Numbered from the stretch's first letter, positions 1 through 9,230 are shown. The stretch is 64,000 bases of DNA from Paenibacillus sp. H1-7 (GCF_022354825.1 NZ_CP031168.1:5953501-6017500); one strand, 5' to 3'. The notes: generated from the letters alone by a model not told the origin. Translations and numbers: made by a program.

Positions 1-550
1 TATCCAGCGAATCGTTCATCGTCGCGACGGTTTGCTTCGGCAGACCGAACATCAGGTCGATGGACATATTCGTGAAACCGACCTTGCGGGCATTTTCCAG
101 ACTGCGGTATACGTCGTCCGTATTATGAATGCGGCCGATGCCCTCTAGCAGCGCATTATCGAACGACTGAACACCGAAGCTGATCCGGTTGACGCCGCCT
201 TCCTTCATCGCCTGCAGCTTCTCCAAATCGGTTGTGCCGGGGTTCGCCTCCATCGTGAACTCGATGTTTGGCGCCTGATCCGGGAAATACGTCTTCACCC
301 GCCGCAAAAAGCTTTCCATCTGGTCCGGCAGCAGCACCGTCGGAGTTCCGCCGCCTACAAAGATCGTCTCGATCTGCCGCGGAGGCACCAGAGTCGCCGT
401 CTGCTCCATCTCCCGCTCCAGTGCGTCGAGATAGTCCATCACCGGCTGCCCCTTCAATACATAGGAATTAAAATCGCAATAGTGGCATTTATTCGTGCAA
501 AACGGAATGTGGATATAAACCGCCTGAGGCGTTTCGTGCCTTTGAATCAT
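1..550 (-). CDS. hemW: HemW, radical SAM heme chaperone (C-terminus outside window)
   Basis: Only the N-terminal 183 residues lie in the window, because the gene runs off the left edge. Translating back from the ATG at 550 gives MIQRHETPQAVYIHIPFC and then TNKCHYC. This is the CxxxCxxC iron-sulfur motif of radical SAM enzymes, with HemW-type flanks (VYIHIPFC before it, a GGGTPT motif later). An SD-like GGAGGAG lies just upstream. HemW, once misnamed oxygen-independent coproporphyrinogen oxidase, is thought to deliver heme to respiratory enzymes. It lies about 75 bp after lepA on the same strand, the order seen in B. subtilis, so it is probably co-transcribed with lepA. Confidence 0.93.
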   Translation of the reverse strand, partial: MIQRHETPQAVYIHIPFCTNKCHYCDFNSYVLKGQPVMDYLDALEREMEQTATLVPPRQIETIFVGGGTPTVLLPDQMESFLRRVKTYFPDQAPNIEFTMEANPGTTDLEKLQAMKEGGVNRISFGVQSFDNALLEGIGRIHNTDDVYRSLENARKVGFTNMSIDLMFGLPKQTVATMNDSLD

Positions 551-625
551 CGTTATTCTCCTCCTTTCCTTCTTCTTAATGCAAAAGCAGATGCGCTTGC
601 TTGGGCGCACCTGCCTCGCTCTCAT

Positions 626-2437
626 CTATTCGTCGATTCTCAAAACGGCCATGAACGCTTCCTGCGGCACCTCGACGCTGCCGACCTGCTTCATCCGTTT
701 TTTACCTTCCTTCTGCTTCTCCAGCAGCTTCCGCTTCCTGGAAATGTCACCGCCGTAACATTTGGCGAGTACGTTTTTGCGCATTGCCTTAACGGTTTCA
801 CGGGAGATGATCTTCTGACCGATCGCCGCCTGAATCGGCACCTCGAACATTTGACGCGGAATAAGATCCTTCAGCTTCTCGCAAATGATTCGGCCTCGGT
901 TGTAAGAACGATCGCGGTGTACGATGAACGACAAGGCGTCGACCTGCTCTCCGTTCAGCATGATATCCATCTTCACGAGATTGGACCTTCTGTAGCCCGA
1001 CAGCTCGTAATCGAACGATGCGTAGCCTTTGGTGCTCGATTTCAACTGATCGAAGAAGTCGTAGACGATTTCGGACAGAGGAATTTGGTACGTCAGCGTT
1101 ACCCTTGTCGTATCCAAATACTCCATGTTGACGAACTCGCCGCGCTTGCCTTGGCAAAGCTCCATGATCGCCCCAACGTAATCGTTCGGAACAATAATCG
1201 CCGCTTTGACGTACGGCTCTTCTACGAAGTCGATTTTGCCGACCTCGGGGAATAGGGACGGGTTCTCAATCGTGAGAACCTCTCCACTAGTCAAAGTGAC
1301 TTTGAACACAACGCTCGGCGCCGTCGTAATCAGCGGAATATTGAACTCGCGCTCGATCCGCTCCTGAATAACGTCCATATGGAGCAGACCGAGGAAGCCG
1401 CAGCGGAACCCGAAGCCGAGCGCCGTCGATGTCTCAGGCTCCCAGCTAAGCGAAGCATCGTTAAGCTGAAGCTTTTCCAATGCTTCGCGCAGGTCGTTGT
1501 AATCGCTCGTTTCGATTGGATACAATCCGCAGAACACCATAGGGTTGATTTTGCGGTAACCGGGCAGTGCTTCCGGAGCCGGATTTTTCGCATCCGTTAC
1601 CGTATCCCCGACGCGCGTATCGCCGACATTCTTAATTCCCGCTACGATGAAGCCTACGTCGCCGATGTCCAAAGAATCCACGATCGTCATCCGCGGCTTG
1701 AACGCTCCGACCTCGATAACCTCGAACACCTTGTCGGTAGCCATAAATTTGATTTTCGATCCCGAACGGATGGTCCCGTCCAAAACGCGGACGTACACGA
1801 TGACGCCTTTGTAAGGGTCGTAATGAGAGTCGAAAATAAGCGCCTTCAGCGGCTGATCGGGACTGCCTGTCGGAGCCGGCACTCTTTGTACGACCTGCTC
1901 CAGGATTTCCTTGATCCCGATTCCGGCTTTGGCCGAAGCCAATACCGCTTCGCTTGCATCCAGGCCGATAACATCCTCGATCTCCTGCTTTACCCGATCC
2001 GGGTCAGCGCTTGGCAAATCGATTTTGTTGATGACCGGCAAAATTTCCAGATTGTTGTCGAGCGCCAGATACACGTTCGCCAGTGTCTGCGCTTCGATAC
2101 CTTGCGCCGCGTCAACGACCAGCAAGGCGCCTTCACAGGCCGCCAGGCTTCGGGATACCTCGTACGTAAAGTCGACGTGTCCCGGCGTATCGATCAAATT
2201 CAAAATATATTCTTCACCGTCTTCCGCCCGGTAGTTCAAACGTACGGCTTGCAGCTTGATGGTAATGCCCCGCTCCCGCTCCAGATCCATCTGGTCGAGC
2301 ACCTGCTCTTGCATCTCGCGCGAAGAAAGTGCTCCCGTGAACTCCAGAATACGGTCGGCCAACGTCGATTTGCCGTGGTCGATGTGGGCAATAATCGAGA
2401 AGTTTCTTATCTTTTTCTGTCTTGCTACAATATCCAT
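626..2437 (-). CDS. lepA: Elongation factor 4 (LepA), ribosome-bound GTPase
   Basis: This 603-residue protein has the full length of the family. The N-terminal G domain has AHIDHGKST (P-loop), DTPGHVDF (G3) and [10 protein letters not shown] (G4). It is followed by EF-G-like domains II, III and V and the LepA C-terminal domain ending in a lysine-rich stretch. LepA binds stalled or assembling ribosomes and can back-translocate tRNA; it acts in the cytoplasm and at the membrane. The ATG at 2437 has a GAGGG SD nine bases upstream. It sits between yqxA and hemW on the same strand, as in B. subtilis. Confidence 0.97.
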   Translation of the reverse strand: MDIVARQKKIRNFSIIAHIDHGKSTLADRILEFTGALSSREMQEQVLDQMDLERERGITIKLQAVRLNYRAEDGEEYILNLIDTPGHVDFTYEVSRSLAACEGALLVVDAAQGIEAQTLANVYLALDNNLEILPVINKIDLPSADPDRVKQEIEDVIGLDASEAVLASAKAGIGIKEILEQVVQRVPAPTGSPDQPLKALIFDSHYDPYKGVIVYVRVLDGTIRSGSKIKFMATDKVFEVIEVGAFKPRMTIVDSLDIGDVGFIVAGIKNVGDTRVGDTVTDAKNPAPEALPGYRKINPMVFCGLYPIETSDYNDLREALEKLQLNDASLSWEPETSTALGFGFRCGFLGLLHMDVIQERIEREFNIPLITTAPSVVFKVTLTSGEVLTIENPSLFPEVGKIDFVEEPYVKAAIIVPNDYVGAIMELCQGKRGEFVNMEYLDTTRVTLTYQIPLSEIVYDFFDQLKSSTKGYASFDYELSGYRRSNLVKMDIMLNGEQVDALSFIVHRDRSYNRGRIICEKLKDLIPRQMFEVPIQAAIGQKIISRETVKAMRKNVLAKCYGGDISRKRKLLEKQKEGKKRMKQVGSVEVPQEAFMAVLRIDE

Positions 2438-2526
2438 CTGCGCGGACCCTCACTAACCTACAAATTTACAATACCTCTAATTATAGCAGTTGTGAGGTTG
2501 CGCATCAATGGATGACTGACCAAAGC

Positions 2527-2928
2527 TTATCCTGTAATTGCATCGAAGATCGCGACGAACCATTTCACGCCATGATGCGCAATAATTTGCAGCAGCTCTC
2601 CAAGCTTGTTGCCGAGCCGGTTGATCCCCGACGCTTCCGTAATTTCCGCCTTCGGCTCAGGGGGCTCGGACTCCGCTTTCGCCTTTTCCTTGGATTCCTG
2701 GGAGGCGGGCTTGGGAGTCGTCTTGCCGCTGCTCGTCTCTTTTGCGGCTGCCTTATTGTCCTGTGCCTTGTCGGTCTGCCACACTTTGCCCGTACCCGAA
2801 GAGGAAGGAGCCGCCGTGATCGGCCCCTGAACCTGCTCGACGCCCCGAGTCGCCAAATCGACGCCGAAGAAGATACTGAACCCGATCCCCAACACAATTA
2901 GCAGCAGCTTAACGTAAAAATTCCTCAC
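2527..2928 (-). CDS. yqxA: YqxA-like membrane-anchored protein (DUF3679)
   Basis: This 133-residue protein starts at GTG. It has one N-terminal membrane segment (residues 5-25, LLLIVLGIGFSIFFGVD), a Ser/Thr/Lys/Glu-rich linker at about 45-90, and a moderately hydrophobic C-terminus. Identification rests on the N-terminal YqxA-type segment and on its place between spoIIP and lepA, which matches B. subtilis. The function is unknown; the position beside sporulation genes is the only hint. The linker is low complexity and probably variable between species. Confidence 0.75.
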   Translation of the reverse strand: MRNFYVKLLLIVLGIGFSIFFGVDLATRGVEQVQGPITAAPSSSGTGKVWQTDKAQDNKAAAKETSSGKTTPKPASQESKEKAKAESEPPEPKAEITEASGINRLGNKLGELLQIIAHHGVKWFVAIFDAITG

Positions 2929-2954
2929 CTTTCCCGCCCCCGTAATCCTGAATT

Positions 2955-4214
2955 CTAGTTTGCTTTCTTGCCGTCCTTAGTTTCGCCCGGCGCGCTTCCG
3001 TCCACCTTTTGCACATTTAGAACGACTTCAGATATGACCTGAGCCAGCAAATCGACCGTCCGGTAGCACTCCTCGAGCGAATTATCCACTCCTCCCACCT
3101 CAATCAGCACGCTGTTCGGTGAAAAGTTCTGGTTGTAGACGCCGTTGCCTTCGCCCGCTTTGGCGAACATCCCTTTGGATATGCCCGGATATTTGGCCTC
3201 CATCGTCTGGTGGATTTGCGAAGCGAACTCCTCGTTCTCTTTCCAATTAGGGTTTTTGCCTCCAATAATAAAGTACAGCTGCGCATAGTCTTTGCCGTTC
3301 AACGTAACCGTCGTTTTTTCCCTCCGCTGCGAATCGCGGTGAATGTCGAAGTAAAATTTCAGATCCGGATGGGATGCCGACGCTTCCTGCAATGTTTTCA
3401 GAGAGTATTTATAGGAATACGGGTAATAAAACTTTTTCTCTATAGCGGGGTAGTTCTGATCGGAATGAACCGCTCCAATCCCGTCTTGCTCCAGCTTTTG
3501 CGCCAAACGGAGGCCAACGAGAGTGACGTTCTTCTTGGAGTCGTAAGCTTTGTCGGGATCCGTTACGCCGGGAAGCTCGGGCAAATACGATTCGGTATTG
3601 TGCGTTTGATAGATGAAGGCGATATTTTTCCCTGCGGTTTTGGGCCCCTGGGCGGTCGGTGCAGGGATGGCCGGACCTTGAACGGCTCCTTCTCCTTCAT
3701 TAGAGACAGGCGGATTAGCGGTGATCGCGCCTTCGCTGCCTTCTCCCGTCTTCGGTAGGGCGTCCGCCTTGGGACCGTAATCCTCCGGACCGTCATGTCC
3801 GGTGGTGCTCGTTTTGCGTAATACAACGGCACGGTCGCTTGTCATGCCCGGCATTTCTCGGGCGATGAACGTTTTCGGATCCTTCAGGTTCAGATCGGTA
3901 ATAAGAGAGAACAAAAATCCGGAGACGTTGGCCTGAGAGAACGTGAACGATTTACCCTCATTCTGCAAATGGGGCAGCTCCATCCCCATCATATCCATAA
4001 AAAATTGGCTCGATACGGATGAGGCCAAGCCTTTCATGGACGAGCTCGGCTCCGCGTTGGTCAGCCTCGACTGGGCGTAGCCTAGCAGCCCTAACGCTAC
4101 GAAAAAGAGCAGGCTTCCGGTTACCAGATAGCTTATGACTCGGAAGTAGACTCTCAGGTCTTGTCCCGCTTTGCGATATTTGCTTAAATTGACGGTTACG
4201 GCAGTCCATTTCAT
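2955..4214 (-). CDS. spoIIP: Stage II sporulation protein P, engulfment amidase/endopeptidase
   Basis: This 419-residue protein has one N-terminal membrane segment (SYLVTGSLLFFVALGLLGY), a variable linker and a C-terminal amidase_2/SpoIIP domain. It carries YQTHNTESYLPE, a conserved DIHRDSQRR block and VLIEVGGVDNSLEECYRT, which contain the metal-binding His and Glu of the family. SpoIIP cleaves peptidoglycan with SpoIID during engulfment in the mother cell. The open frame extends 11 codons further to a TTG, but the ATG at 4214 has GGGAGG nine bases upstream and is the better start. A CATAGATT block at 4279-4286 (minus strand) resembles a sigma-E -10 element, with only a weak -35. Confidence 0.95.
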   Translation of the reverse strand: MKWTAVTVNLSKYRKAGQDLRVYFRVISYLVTGSLLFFVALGLLGYAQSRLTNAEPSSSMKGLASSVSSQFFMDMMGMELPHLQNEGKSFTFSQANVSGFLFSLITDLNLKDPKTFIAREMPGMTSDRAVVLRKTSTTGHDGPEDYGPKADALPKTGEGSEGAITANPPVSNEGEGAVQGPAIPAPTAQGPKTAGKNIAFIYQTHNTESYLPELPGVTDPDKAYDSKKNVTLVGLRLAQKLEQDGIGAVHSDQNYPAIEKKFYYPYSYKYSLKTLQEASASHPDLKFYFDIHRDSQRREKTTVTLNGKDYAQLYFIIGGKNPNWKENEEFASQIHQTMEAKYPGISKGMFAKAGEGNGVYNQNFSPNSVLIEVGGVDNSLEECYRTVDLLAQVISEVVLNVQKVDGSAPGETKDGKKAN

Positions 4215-4355
4215 CGTGTTAATCCTCCCTATCAACCTATCATTCAATGACTCAACAACAACGAAAGCTTCTACTTCAAATCTATGAGCGAATGGTAGGA
4301 GCTAGAACCATAAAATCATAGTCATAGTTTGTAAATTCCAGTAGATTCGTTACGC

Positions 4356-4402
4356 GCAAAAAAGCGTCAAGCCATCGGCTGAAAACACCGAGCTTAACGC
4401 TT
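4356..4402 (-). terminator. Terminator after gpr
   Basis: On the minus strand an 11-bp stem (AAGCGTTAAGC with GCTTGACGCTT, one G-T mismatch) is followed by a T-run. It lies 24 bp after the gpr stop codon and separates gpr from spoIIP, so the two are probably separate transcripts. Confidence 0.75.
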
Positions 4403-4425
4403 TCTTCATTAATAAAGGAGACGTA

Positions 4426-5418
4426 TCAATGCGTATACGCCGATACGTTATCCGAATCGACCGCTTCATGCAGCGCGGCATTCAGGCCGCTTGCAATAAT
4501 GTTGGCGATGTCTTCGATAAATTGATCGATTTCCTTCGGAGTCACCAGCAGATCGTGGCCCAGCGGATTCAACACTTCTCTAACGAGCTCAAGCCGCTCA
4601 TTCTCCTGCATATTGTCGAGCAAGCCCAATATTTGCCCCGTATTGCTCGTCTGCTTCCGGAAGTGGTTATGCATCATGTCGAACGCGTTGTTAACGATAG
4701 TGGAAGCATAGACGACGGTCGGAACCCCGATCGCTATGACGGGAACGCCCAATGTATCCAGCGTCAGCCCTTTGCGCTTGTTGCCGATTCCCGAGCCCGG
4801 ATGAATCCCCGTGTCCGCGATCTGTATCGTTGTGTTCACCCGCTCCAGCGAACGGGAAGCGAGCGCATCGATAGCAATGACGAGATCGGGCTTGGATTTC
4901 TCCACGATCCCCTGAACGATCTCTCCCGTTTCGATTCCGGTGATGCCGAGCACGCCGGGCGCTACCGCACTGACCGGACGGTAGCCGGGGCTTACTTGAT
5001 CGGGCATCAGCTCGAAGTAATGCCGGGTCACCAGCATATTCTCGACTACAATAGGCCCGAGCGCGTCAGGAGTGACATTCCAGTTACCCAGCCCGATGAC
5101 CAATACCTTCGCCATCGGTGCGATATTGAGCTTGGCCAGGAAGGCTTCGAATTGCTTTGCCATCACCATGGCGACTCGGTCCTGCAGGTCGCTGTCCTTC
5201 ACGCGGAGCTCCGGAACCTCGATGGTAATATAATGACCGGGAAGCTTGCCGACGGACCGCGAGCCTTCCTCAGAGGTAATGTCGATCGTGCTGATCTTGA
5301 TTCCTTCTAAATTTTCGACGGATCTATGTACACCCGGAATGAGCTGTCCTGACGAAGAAGCCAGGTCGTGCGCCTCGAGGGCAAGGTCGGTACGGACGGA
5401 ATAAACGCTTAAATCCAT
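4426..5418 (-). CDS. gpr: Germination protease GPR (SASP endopeptidase)
   Basis: This 330-residue protein has the near-full family length. It contains RTDLALEAH near residue 10, the region where the zymogen is self-processed, then VIGLGNWNVTPDALGP and AIDALASRS, which hold the two aspartates tied to catalysis in this family. DTGIHPGSGIGNKRKGL follows. GPR is made as an inactive zymogen in the forespore and degrades the DNA-protecting small acid-soluble proteins at germination. The ATG at 5418 is preceded by GAAAGGAG. A sigma-G-like promoter lies upstream and a terminator follows, so it is probably monocistronic. Confidence 0.96.
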   Translation of the reverse strand: MDLSVYSVRTDLALEAHDLASSSGQLIPGVHRSVENLEGIKISTIDITSEEGSRSVGKLPGHYITIEVPELRVKDSDLQDRVAMVMAKQFEAFLAKLNIAPMAKVLVIGLGNWNVTPDALGPIVVENMLVTRHYFELMPDQVSPGYRPVSAVAPGVLGITGIETGEIVQGIVEKSKPDLVIAIDALASRSLERVNTTIQIADTGIHPGSGIGNKRKGLTLDTLGVPVIAIGVPTVVYASTIVNNAFDMMHNHFRKQTSNTGQILGLLDNMQENERLELVREVLNPLGHDLLVTPKEIDQFIEDIANIIASGLNAALHEAVDSDNVSAYTH

Positions 5419-5452
5419 TGAGCTGTTCTCCTTTCGGCATAAGTCTGCTAAT

Positions 5453-5482
5453 TATTGTGTGACAAAGCATTGGACGCTATTC
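5453..5482 (-). promoter_or_regulatory. Candidate sigma-G/sigma-F promoter of gpr
   Basis: On the minus strand GAATA is followed after exactly 18 bases by CACAATA. This resembles the forespore consensus (GHATR, 18 bases, CATNHTA) with one -10 mismatch. It ends about 35 bp before the gpr ATG. Forespore control of gpr is known in B. subtilis; the assignment here is by pattern only. Confidence 0.5.
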
Positions 5483-5513
5483 AAACATTTGTCAGGCCTG
5501 TCCGCCCACTCTA

Positions 5514-5542
5514 TTGCAATTTGATATGGAGCATGTTAGAAT
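5514..5542 (+). promoter_or_regulatory. Sigma-A promoter of rpsT
   Basis: TTGCAA and TAGAAT are separated by 17 bases, about 60 bp ahead of the rpsT start codon. The short leader would contain the GGAGGTGA SD. This is a typical vegetative promoter. Confidence 0.65.
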
Positions 5543-5601
5543 ATCAAGAGTTGTCAACAAAAAAGCACCGATATGCAAGTCGTATTAGGAGGTGAACGTC
5601 A

Positions 5602-5874
5602 ATGCCGAACATTAAATCCGCGATCAAAAGAGTTAAAGTAAGTGAAAAGCGTCGTCTTCGCAACGCATCTCACAAATCCGCTCTTCGCACTGCAGTAAAG
5701 AGCTTCGAAACTGCTGCAGCTAGCAGCAATGTGGAAACTGCACAAGCAGCCTTGATTGCTGCCAGCAAAAAGCTGGATAAAGCAGCAAGTAAAGGTTTAA
5801 TCCATAAAAATGCCGCTGCCCGCAAAAAATCCCGCTTAGCTAAAAAGCTTAACGCGATTTCTGCACAGGCATAA
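5602..5874 (+). CDS. rpsT: 30S ribosomal protein S20
   Basis: This 90-residue basic protein begins [18 protein letters not shown] and ends in a lysine/arginine-rich helix, the full S20 pattern. It binds 16S rRNA early in small-subunit assembly. AGGAGGTGA lies seven or so bases before the ATG. It is transcribed alone, opposite to gpr on one side and convergent with holA on the other, and is closed by a strong hairpin terminator. Confidence 0.98.
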   Translation: MPNIKSAIKRVKVSEKRRLRNASHKSALRTAVKSFETAAASSNVETAQAALIAASKKLDKAASKGLIHKNAAARKKSRLAKKLNAISAQA

Positions 5875-5875
5875 T

Positions 5876-5913
5876 AAAAAAATGGCCGATTCCTAAGGGA
5901 GTCGGCCATTTTT
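5876..5913. terminator. Bidirectional terminator between rpsT and holA
   Basis: A nine-bp stem (AATGGCCGA with TCGGCCATT) is flanked by an A-run on the left and a T-run on the right. It can therefore stop rpsT on the plus strand and read-through from holA on the minus strand. Confidence 0.85.
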
Positions 5914-5927
5914 CGTTTCTAATCAGC

Positions 5928-5970
5928 ATCGCCTCCCGACTCCGGCATTTACTAGCGGACGGGAGGCGAT
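5928..5970 (-). terminator. Inverted repeat just after holA
   Basis: A perfect 11-bp inverted repeat (ATCGCCTCCCG and CGGGAGGCGAT) has a 21-base loop and no T-run on either strand. It starts nine bases after the holA stop codon. It could stabilise the 3' end or pause transcription ahead of the bidirectional terminator. Confidence 0.45.
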
Positions 5971-5978
5971 AGCTCGCT

Positions 5979-6998
5979 TTAAGTGATCAGCTTTAACAAA
6001 AACATCTCAAGCCCGAGCACCTTATCGATCTTTCCGCTTTTCATCTGATAATCCAGGTCCGACAGCTGGTCAAGAATATTCGCGAGCTTCTTCAGCTCGA
6101 ACCGGCTGCACTGGCCGGAAGCGATCTTGACCGCGTATGGATGCAAGCCGAGCTGCGACGCCATCTGCTGCTGCGAATACCCCTGCTGCTGCAAATCCTT
6201 GACCTGGAACATGATGCGGAACTGCCGCGCTATTAGAGCCATGATCTTGATCGGCTCCTCTTTTCTTTTCAAGAGCTCCGACAGCATCGTAAAAGCTTTC
6301 TCCAGCTGCAGCTGTACGATATGCTCGATCAGGATAAATATGTTCTGCTCGATGCTGCGCGTTACAAGCTGCTCCAGTGCGTCTGCCGTCAGCACTCCGC
6401 CTTGCCCTACAAACAGAGCGCATTTCTCCAATTCGCTCGACAATGCCTGCAGGCTCGTACCCGTATACAGGATGAACTGATCGAGCACACCCGGAGCGAA
6501 GCCAAAGCCTGCCTTATCAGCCTCCTGCTTGACCCAATTCGTCAAATCCTCCGCCGTAAGCGTCAAGCATGGCACGAGACAATTCGCTTCCTTAAGCGAT
6601 TTGACGAGCTTTTTGCGCTCATCGAGCTTGTCCGCATCAACCGTAAACACAATCACCGAGAAATCCGCCGGCGATTTCATGTAGTCCAGCAATCGTTCCG
6701 TCTTATGCTCCACCTTGGTGCTCTCCTTGGCTCCCGTCAAGAACAGAGCGTTTGTAGCGATGACCAGCTTGTTCGGCACCATAAACGGCAGCGTCTCCGC
6801 TTCTTCGATGACCGTATCGAGCGGCGTCTCCGAGAGGTCGTATTTGTTGACGGCAAACGATTTATGCTCAGGATCGACCAAGCGATCCGTCAGCTTCTCG
6901 ATAAAGGAGTGGATCAAATAAGACTCCGCCCCGTAGCATACATAAACCGGAGCAAATTTCCCCTGCTGGATTTGCTTTAAAGCCGTTTTGTAATCCAT
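5979..6998 (-). CDS. holA: DNA polymerase III delta subunit (clamp-loader subunit)
   Basis: The protein is 339 residues. It has the HolA N-terminal fold (MDYKTALKQIQQGKFAPVYVCYG, then ESYLIHSFIEKL) and the helical C-terminal collar domain. The delta subunit opens the sliding clamp within the clamp loader; B. subtilis YqeN is the equivalent. The frame extends 11 codons upstream, but the ATG at 6998 has GAGGTG nine bases ahead and matches the family start. It follows the com locus at a distance, with an accessory block inserted between comEC and holA. Confidence 0.93.
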   Translation of the reverse strand: MDYKTALKQIQQGKFAPVYVCYGAESYLIHSFIEKLTDRLVDPEHKSFAVNKYDLSETPLDTVIEEAETLPFMVPNKLVIATNALFLTGAKESTKVEHKTERLLDYMKSPADFSVIVFTVDADKLDERKKLVKSLKEANCLVPCLTLTAEDLTNWVKQEADKAGFGFAPGVLDQFILYTGTSLQALSSELEKCALFVGQGGVLTADALEQLVTRSIEQNIFILIEHIVQLQLEKAFTMLSELLKRKEEPIKIMALIARQFRIMFQVKDLQQQGYSQQQMASQLGLHPYAVKIASGQCSRFELKKLANILDQLSDLDYQMKSGKIDKVLGLEMFLLKLIT

Positions 6999-7041
6999 CC
7001 GTTCGCCCACCTCACAGTATTCTGTAGACATTGTAGCAACA

Positions 7042-7090
7042 ACAAAGGGATTACGTCAAAACCCGAAGGTTTTGGACATAATCCCTTTGT
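7042..7090. repeat. Long imperfect hairpin upstream of holA
   Basis: ACAAAGGGATTA and TAATCCCTTTGT are perfect 12-bp arms, and an inner pair AAAACC/GGTTTT closes around CGAA. No T-run follows on either strand. It lies 44 bp before the holA start and 134 bp after the anti-sigma stop, so it could be a terminator without a U-tract or a structured leader element. Confidence 0.6.
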
Positions 7091-7176
7091 ACGAAACCCC
7101 ATCTATATAAACACTTAGAGGAAAGCTCTAGAAACCTTCCCCGTGGTGGTCATACGACGCGACTCGTATTGTAGTG

Positions 7177-7214
7177 CTCACCATATAGTATGCGCTTGCT
7201 GCCAATATGGTGAG
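7177..7214. repeat. Inverted repeat after the anti-sigma gene
   Basis: CTCACCATAT and ATATGGTGAG form a perfect 10-bp inverted repeat with an 18-base loop. It begins 10 bp after the anti-sigma stop codon on the minus strand. A shorter palindrome (ATACGA...TCGTAT, 7152-7169) follows. A 3'-end or termination structure is the likely role. Confidence 0.5.
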
Positions 7215-7223
7215 CCCGATAAA

Positions 7224-8558
7224 TTATTTTTTGACTTCCGTTTTTGCTTTCATATCGATCGTATAGGTAGTGACAGCCGTTCCGCTGGTTACCTTGTAGC
7301 TCAGCTTCCCGTCCTCCGTCCATTCGGTCAGCTCGACTTTGTCCTTCTCCGTCCATTTATTAGAGGAAATAAACAGATCCTTGCCTTGATTATCACGGAT
7401 GACGACCTGCCGCTGCTCCGTCACTACCGCTACATAAGCGTGGTCCTTCGACGCCAGCGTGCTGCCGGCAACCGCTGTGCCGCTAATGGAAAACAGCCCG
7501 TTAATCGGCGCATCCTGAGCCTTGTCTTTGGCCGCATCTTTGGTATCTGTTGGCGTCTGCGCAAAGCCCTGCTGCCTCTCATCAGGAGCGATCGTCTTGT
7601 TCATCATTCCTCTCGCCGCATCGGATGGAACGGATGGCTCCCCCGACTTTTGCAGCGGACTTTCTGTCGATGGACTAACGGCACCGGAGCTGCCTCCGGC
7701 TGCCGGCGGGACGGAGTCCGCCTCTGGCACGGATAGAGCTGCTGCAGGAGCCTGATCCGAGACATCAGGGGCTTGAGCCGAATCATCGGGAGCTTGCTGC
7801 TCGGCCGGAGGGGTCGGCACAGCTTCGTTTACCTGCTGCCTGGTAGTGTCCAGCGGCTCGCTCTTCGGTTGAACGGTTCTGGCTTGGTTAGGTTCAACCA
7901 TCTCCTCGGCCTTATTGGGTCCAGGTACAGGAGCAGCCGGATCCGCTGTGCTATTGTCCGTTTTCAGCTTTGCATCCGATTTCTCCGTAGTATCCGCAGT
8001 CATCCGGTCCAGCATAGGTTTGTTTGCATTGGAATCCGCTGCCGGCGTCTTACTCTCCGAACCCGCCGACTTGCTCTGAGCCGACTGCGGGAGCAGCATT
8101 CCCCCCGCTTCCGTATTTGCCGTATGCTGCTGCTGTTGATCGAAGACGAAAAATCCGAGCACCAGACCCGCCGCGACGACTCCTCCGACGATTTTCATCG
8201 AGACCCATCCGCGCATTCTGCGCCGCCAGCCTTCCACTTCAGCGACCTTCGATTCCTGTTCCGCTCCAAGATTGTCCTGAGGGGCGGAAACGGGCGGAAT
8301 CGCTGCAGCCGGAAACTCAACGGCAGGGTATCCTTCATCAATCCGCTGGAGCTTCGGCAATATCGCATCGACCAAGCTGTAAGCAGGCGTAACCTTGGGC
8401 AATTGCTCCAGCTCCTGGGACAAGGCTACCAAACGCTGGAACAGCTCCGTGCAATCAGGGCACTGCTGCAAATGACCGAGCATTTGCTCATATTCCATTT
8501 CATCGAGATCCTGATCGAGGTATCTCTGCATGAGTTCGATCACCTCTTGACACATCAT
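7224..8558 (-). CDS. Anti-sigma factor with zinc-finger N-terminus and long extracytoplasmic region
   Basis: From the ATG at 8558 the protein is 444 residues. The N-terminus has a zf-HC2 type anti-sigma domain (MCQEVIELMQRYLDQDLDE, then HLQQCPDC, giving H-x3-C-x2-C). A membrane segment follows at about residues 118-137 (KIVGGVVAAGLVLGFFVFD). A Pro/Ala/Ser/Asp-rich linker of roughly 170 residues leads to a compact C-terminal domain of about 90 residues. It lies directly downstream of an ECF sigma gene, so it probably holds that sigma factor at the membrane until an envelope signal arrives. The SD is modest (AAAGG), and the tandem ATG leaves one residue of doubt on the start. Confidence 0.85.
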   Translation of the reverse strand: MMCQEVIELMQRYLDQDLDEMEYEQMLGHLQQCPDCTELFQRLVALSQELEQLPKVTPAYSLVDAILPKLQRIDEGYPAVEFPAAAIPPVSAPQDNLGAEQESKVAEVEGWRRRMRGWVSMKIVGGVVAAGLVLGFFVFDQQQQHTANTEAGGMLLPQSAQSKSAGSESKTPAADSNANKPMLDRMTADTTEKSDAKLKTDNSTADPAAPVPGPNKAEEMVEPNQARTVQPKSEPLDTTRQQVNEAVPTPPAEQQAPDDSAQAPDVSDQAPAAALSVPEADSVPPAAGGSSGAVSPSTESPLQKSGEPSVPSDAARGMMNKTIAPDERQQGFAQTPTDTKDAAKDKAQDAPINGLFSISGTAVAGSTLASKDHAYVAVVTEQRQVVIRDNQGKDLFISSNKWTEKDKVELTEWTEDGKLSYKVTSGTAVTTYTIDMKAKTEVKK

Positions 8559-8643
8559 CCCGCACACTACCTTTCTGCACAATTCACAATTGATATTTTA
8601 CAAGTACAAGCAGAATCATTGACTATGCCAAACCATCGGGCGT

Positions 8644-9201
8644 TTAGCCGCGGACGGCGTCGCTTTTGGTTTTTTTGTAATCCTGCAATAACGTCTGTAA
8701 CTGCTGCCTCGCCCTGAATAAGTATGATTTCACCGTGTTGATGGGCAGATCCAAAGATTCGGCAATTTCGTTGTAGGAGAAATCCTGCAAATACCGCAGT
8801 ACAACAACCGATCGATGATGCTCCGGCAGCTTATCAATCGCCTCTTTGATATCTTGGGCAATATACGCGGACATAACCTCATCTTCTACTGTCCTGTTTG
8901 CACTAAAAACCATCTCATGCTCATCAATGGAAACGGTAGGCTTGGACCTCCTGAATTTGTCGATGCACAAATTGGTGACGATCCGTTGAACCCACGTTTT
9001 GAACTGAGCTTTTTCTTCATAAGAATGAATTTTCGTATAAATACGTATTAACGCTTCCTGTGCGGCATCCATAGCGTCCTGCTCATTGCCCAGAATATAA
9101 TAAGCAGTACGATACACATGATTTTCTATTTCACGCAGTAGGGTAATTAGAGCGTCGCGATCGCCCGATTGGGCAGCCTTTATAAGTTCTGGCGCTACCA
9201 C
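8644..9201 (-). CDS. ECF-type RNA polymerase sigma factor, SigW-like
   Basis: This 185-residue protein has the sigma-70 region 2 (YYILGNEQDAMDAAQEALI, then FKTWVQRIVTNLCIDKFRR) and region 4 (LPEHHRSVVVLRYLQDFSY, NEIAESLDLPINTVKSYLFR). It lacks regions 1 and 3, as ECF factors do. The frame could begin at a TTG at 9222, but GTG at 9201 has GAGAGGGGG at a proper distance and is preferred. It forms an operon with the anti-sigma gene 85 bp downstream. An ECF-like promoter upstream suggests autoregulation. The family resembles SigW of Paenibacillus and Bacillus, an envelope-stress regulator. Confidence 0.9.
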   Translation of the reverse strand: MVAPELIKAAQSGDRDALITLLREIENHVYRTAYYILGNEQDAMDAAQEALIRIYTKIHSYEEKAQFKTWVQRIVTNLCIDKFRRSKPTVSIDEHEMVFSANRTVEDEVMSAYIAQDIKEAIDKLPEHHRSVVVLRYLQDFSYNEIAESLDLPINTVKSYLFRARQQLQTLLQDYKKTKSDAVRG

Positions 9202-9230
9202 TGGGATCCCCCTCTCTTGCAACTATATAA

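Noticed and set aside
482-1255. Plus-strand open frame of 257 residues over lepA
   Set aside because: It is antisense to lepA and hemW and has no recognisable motif or SD.
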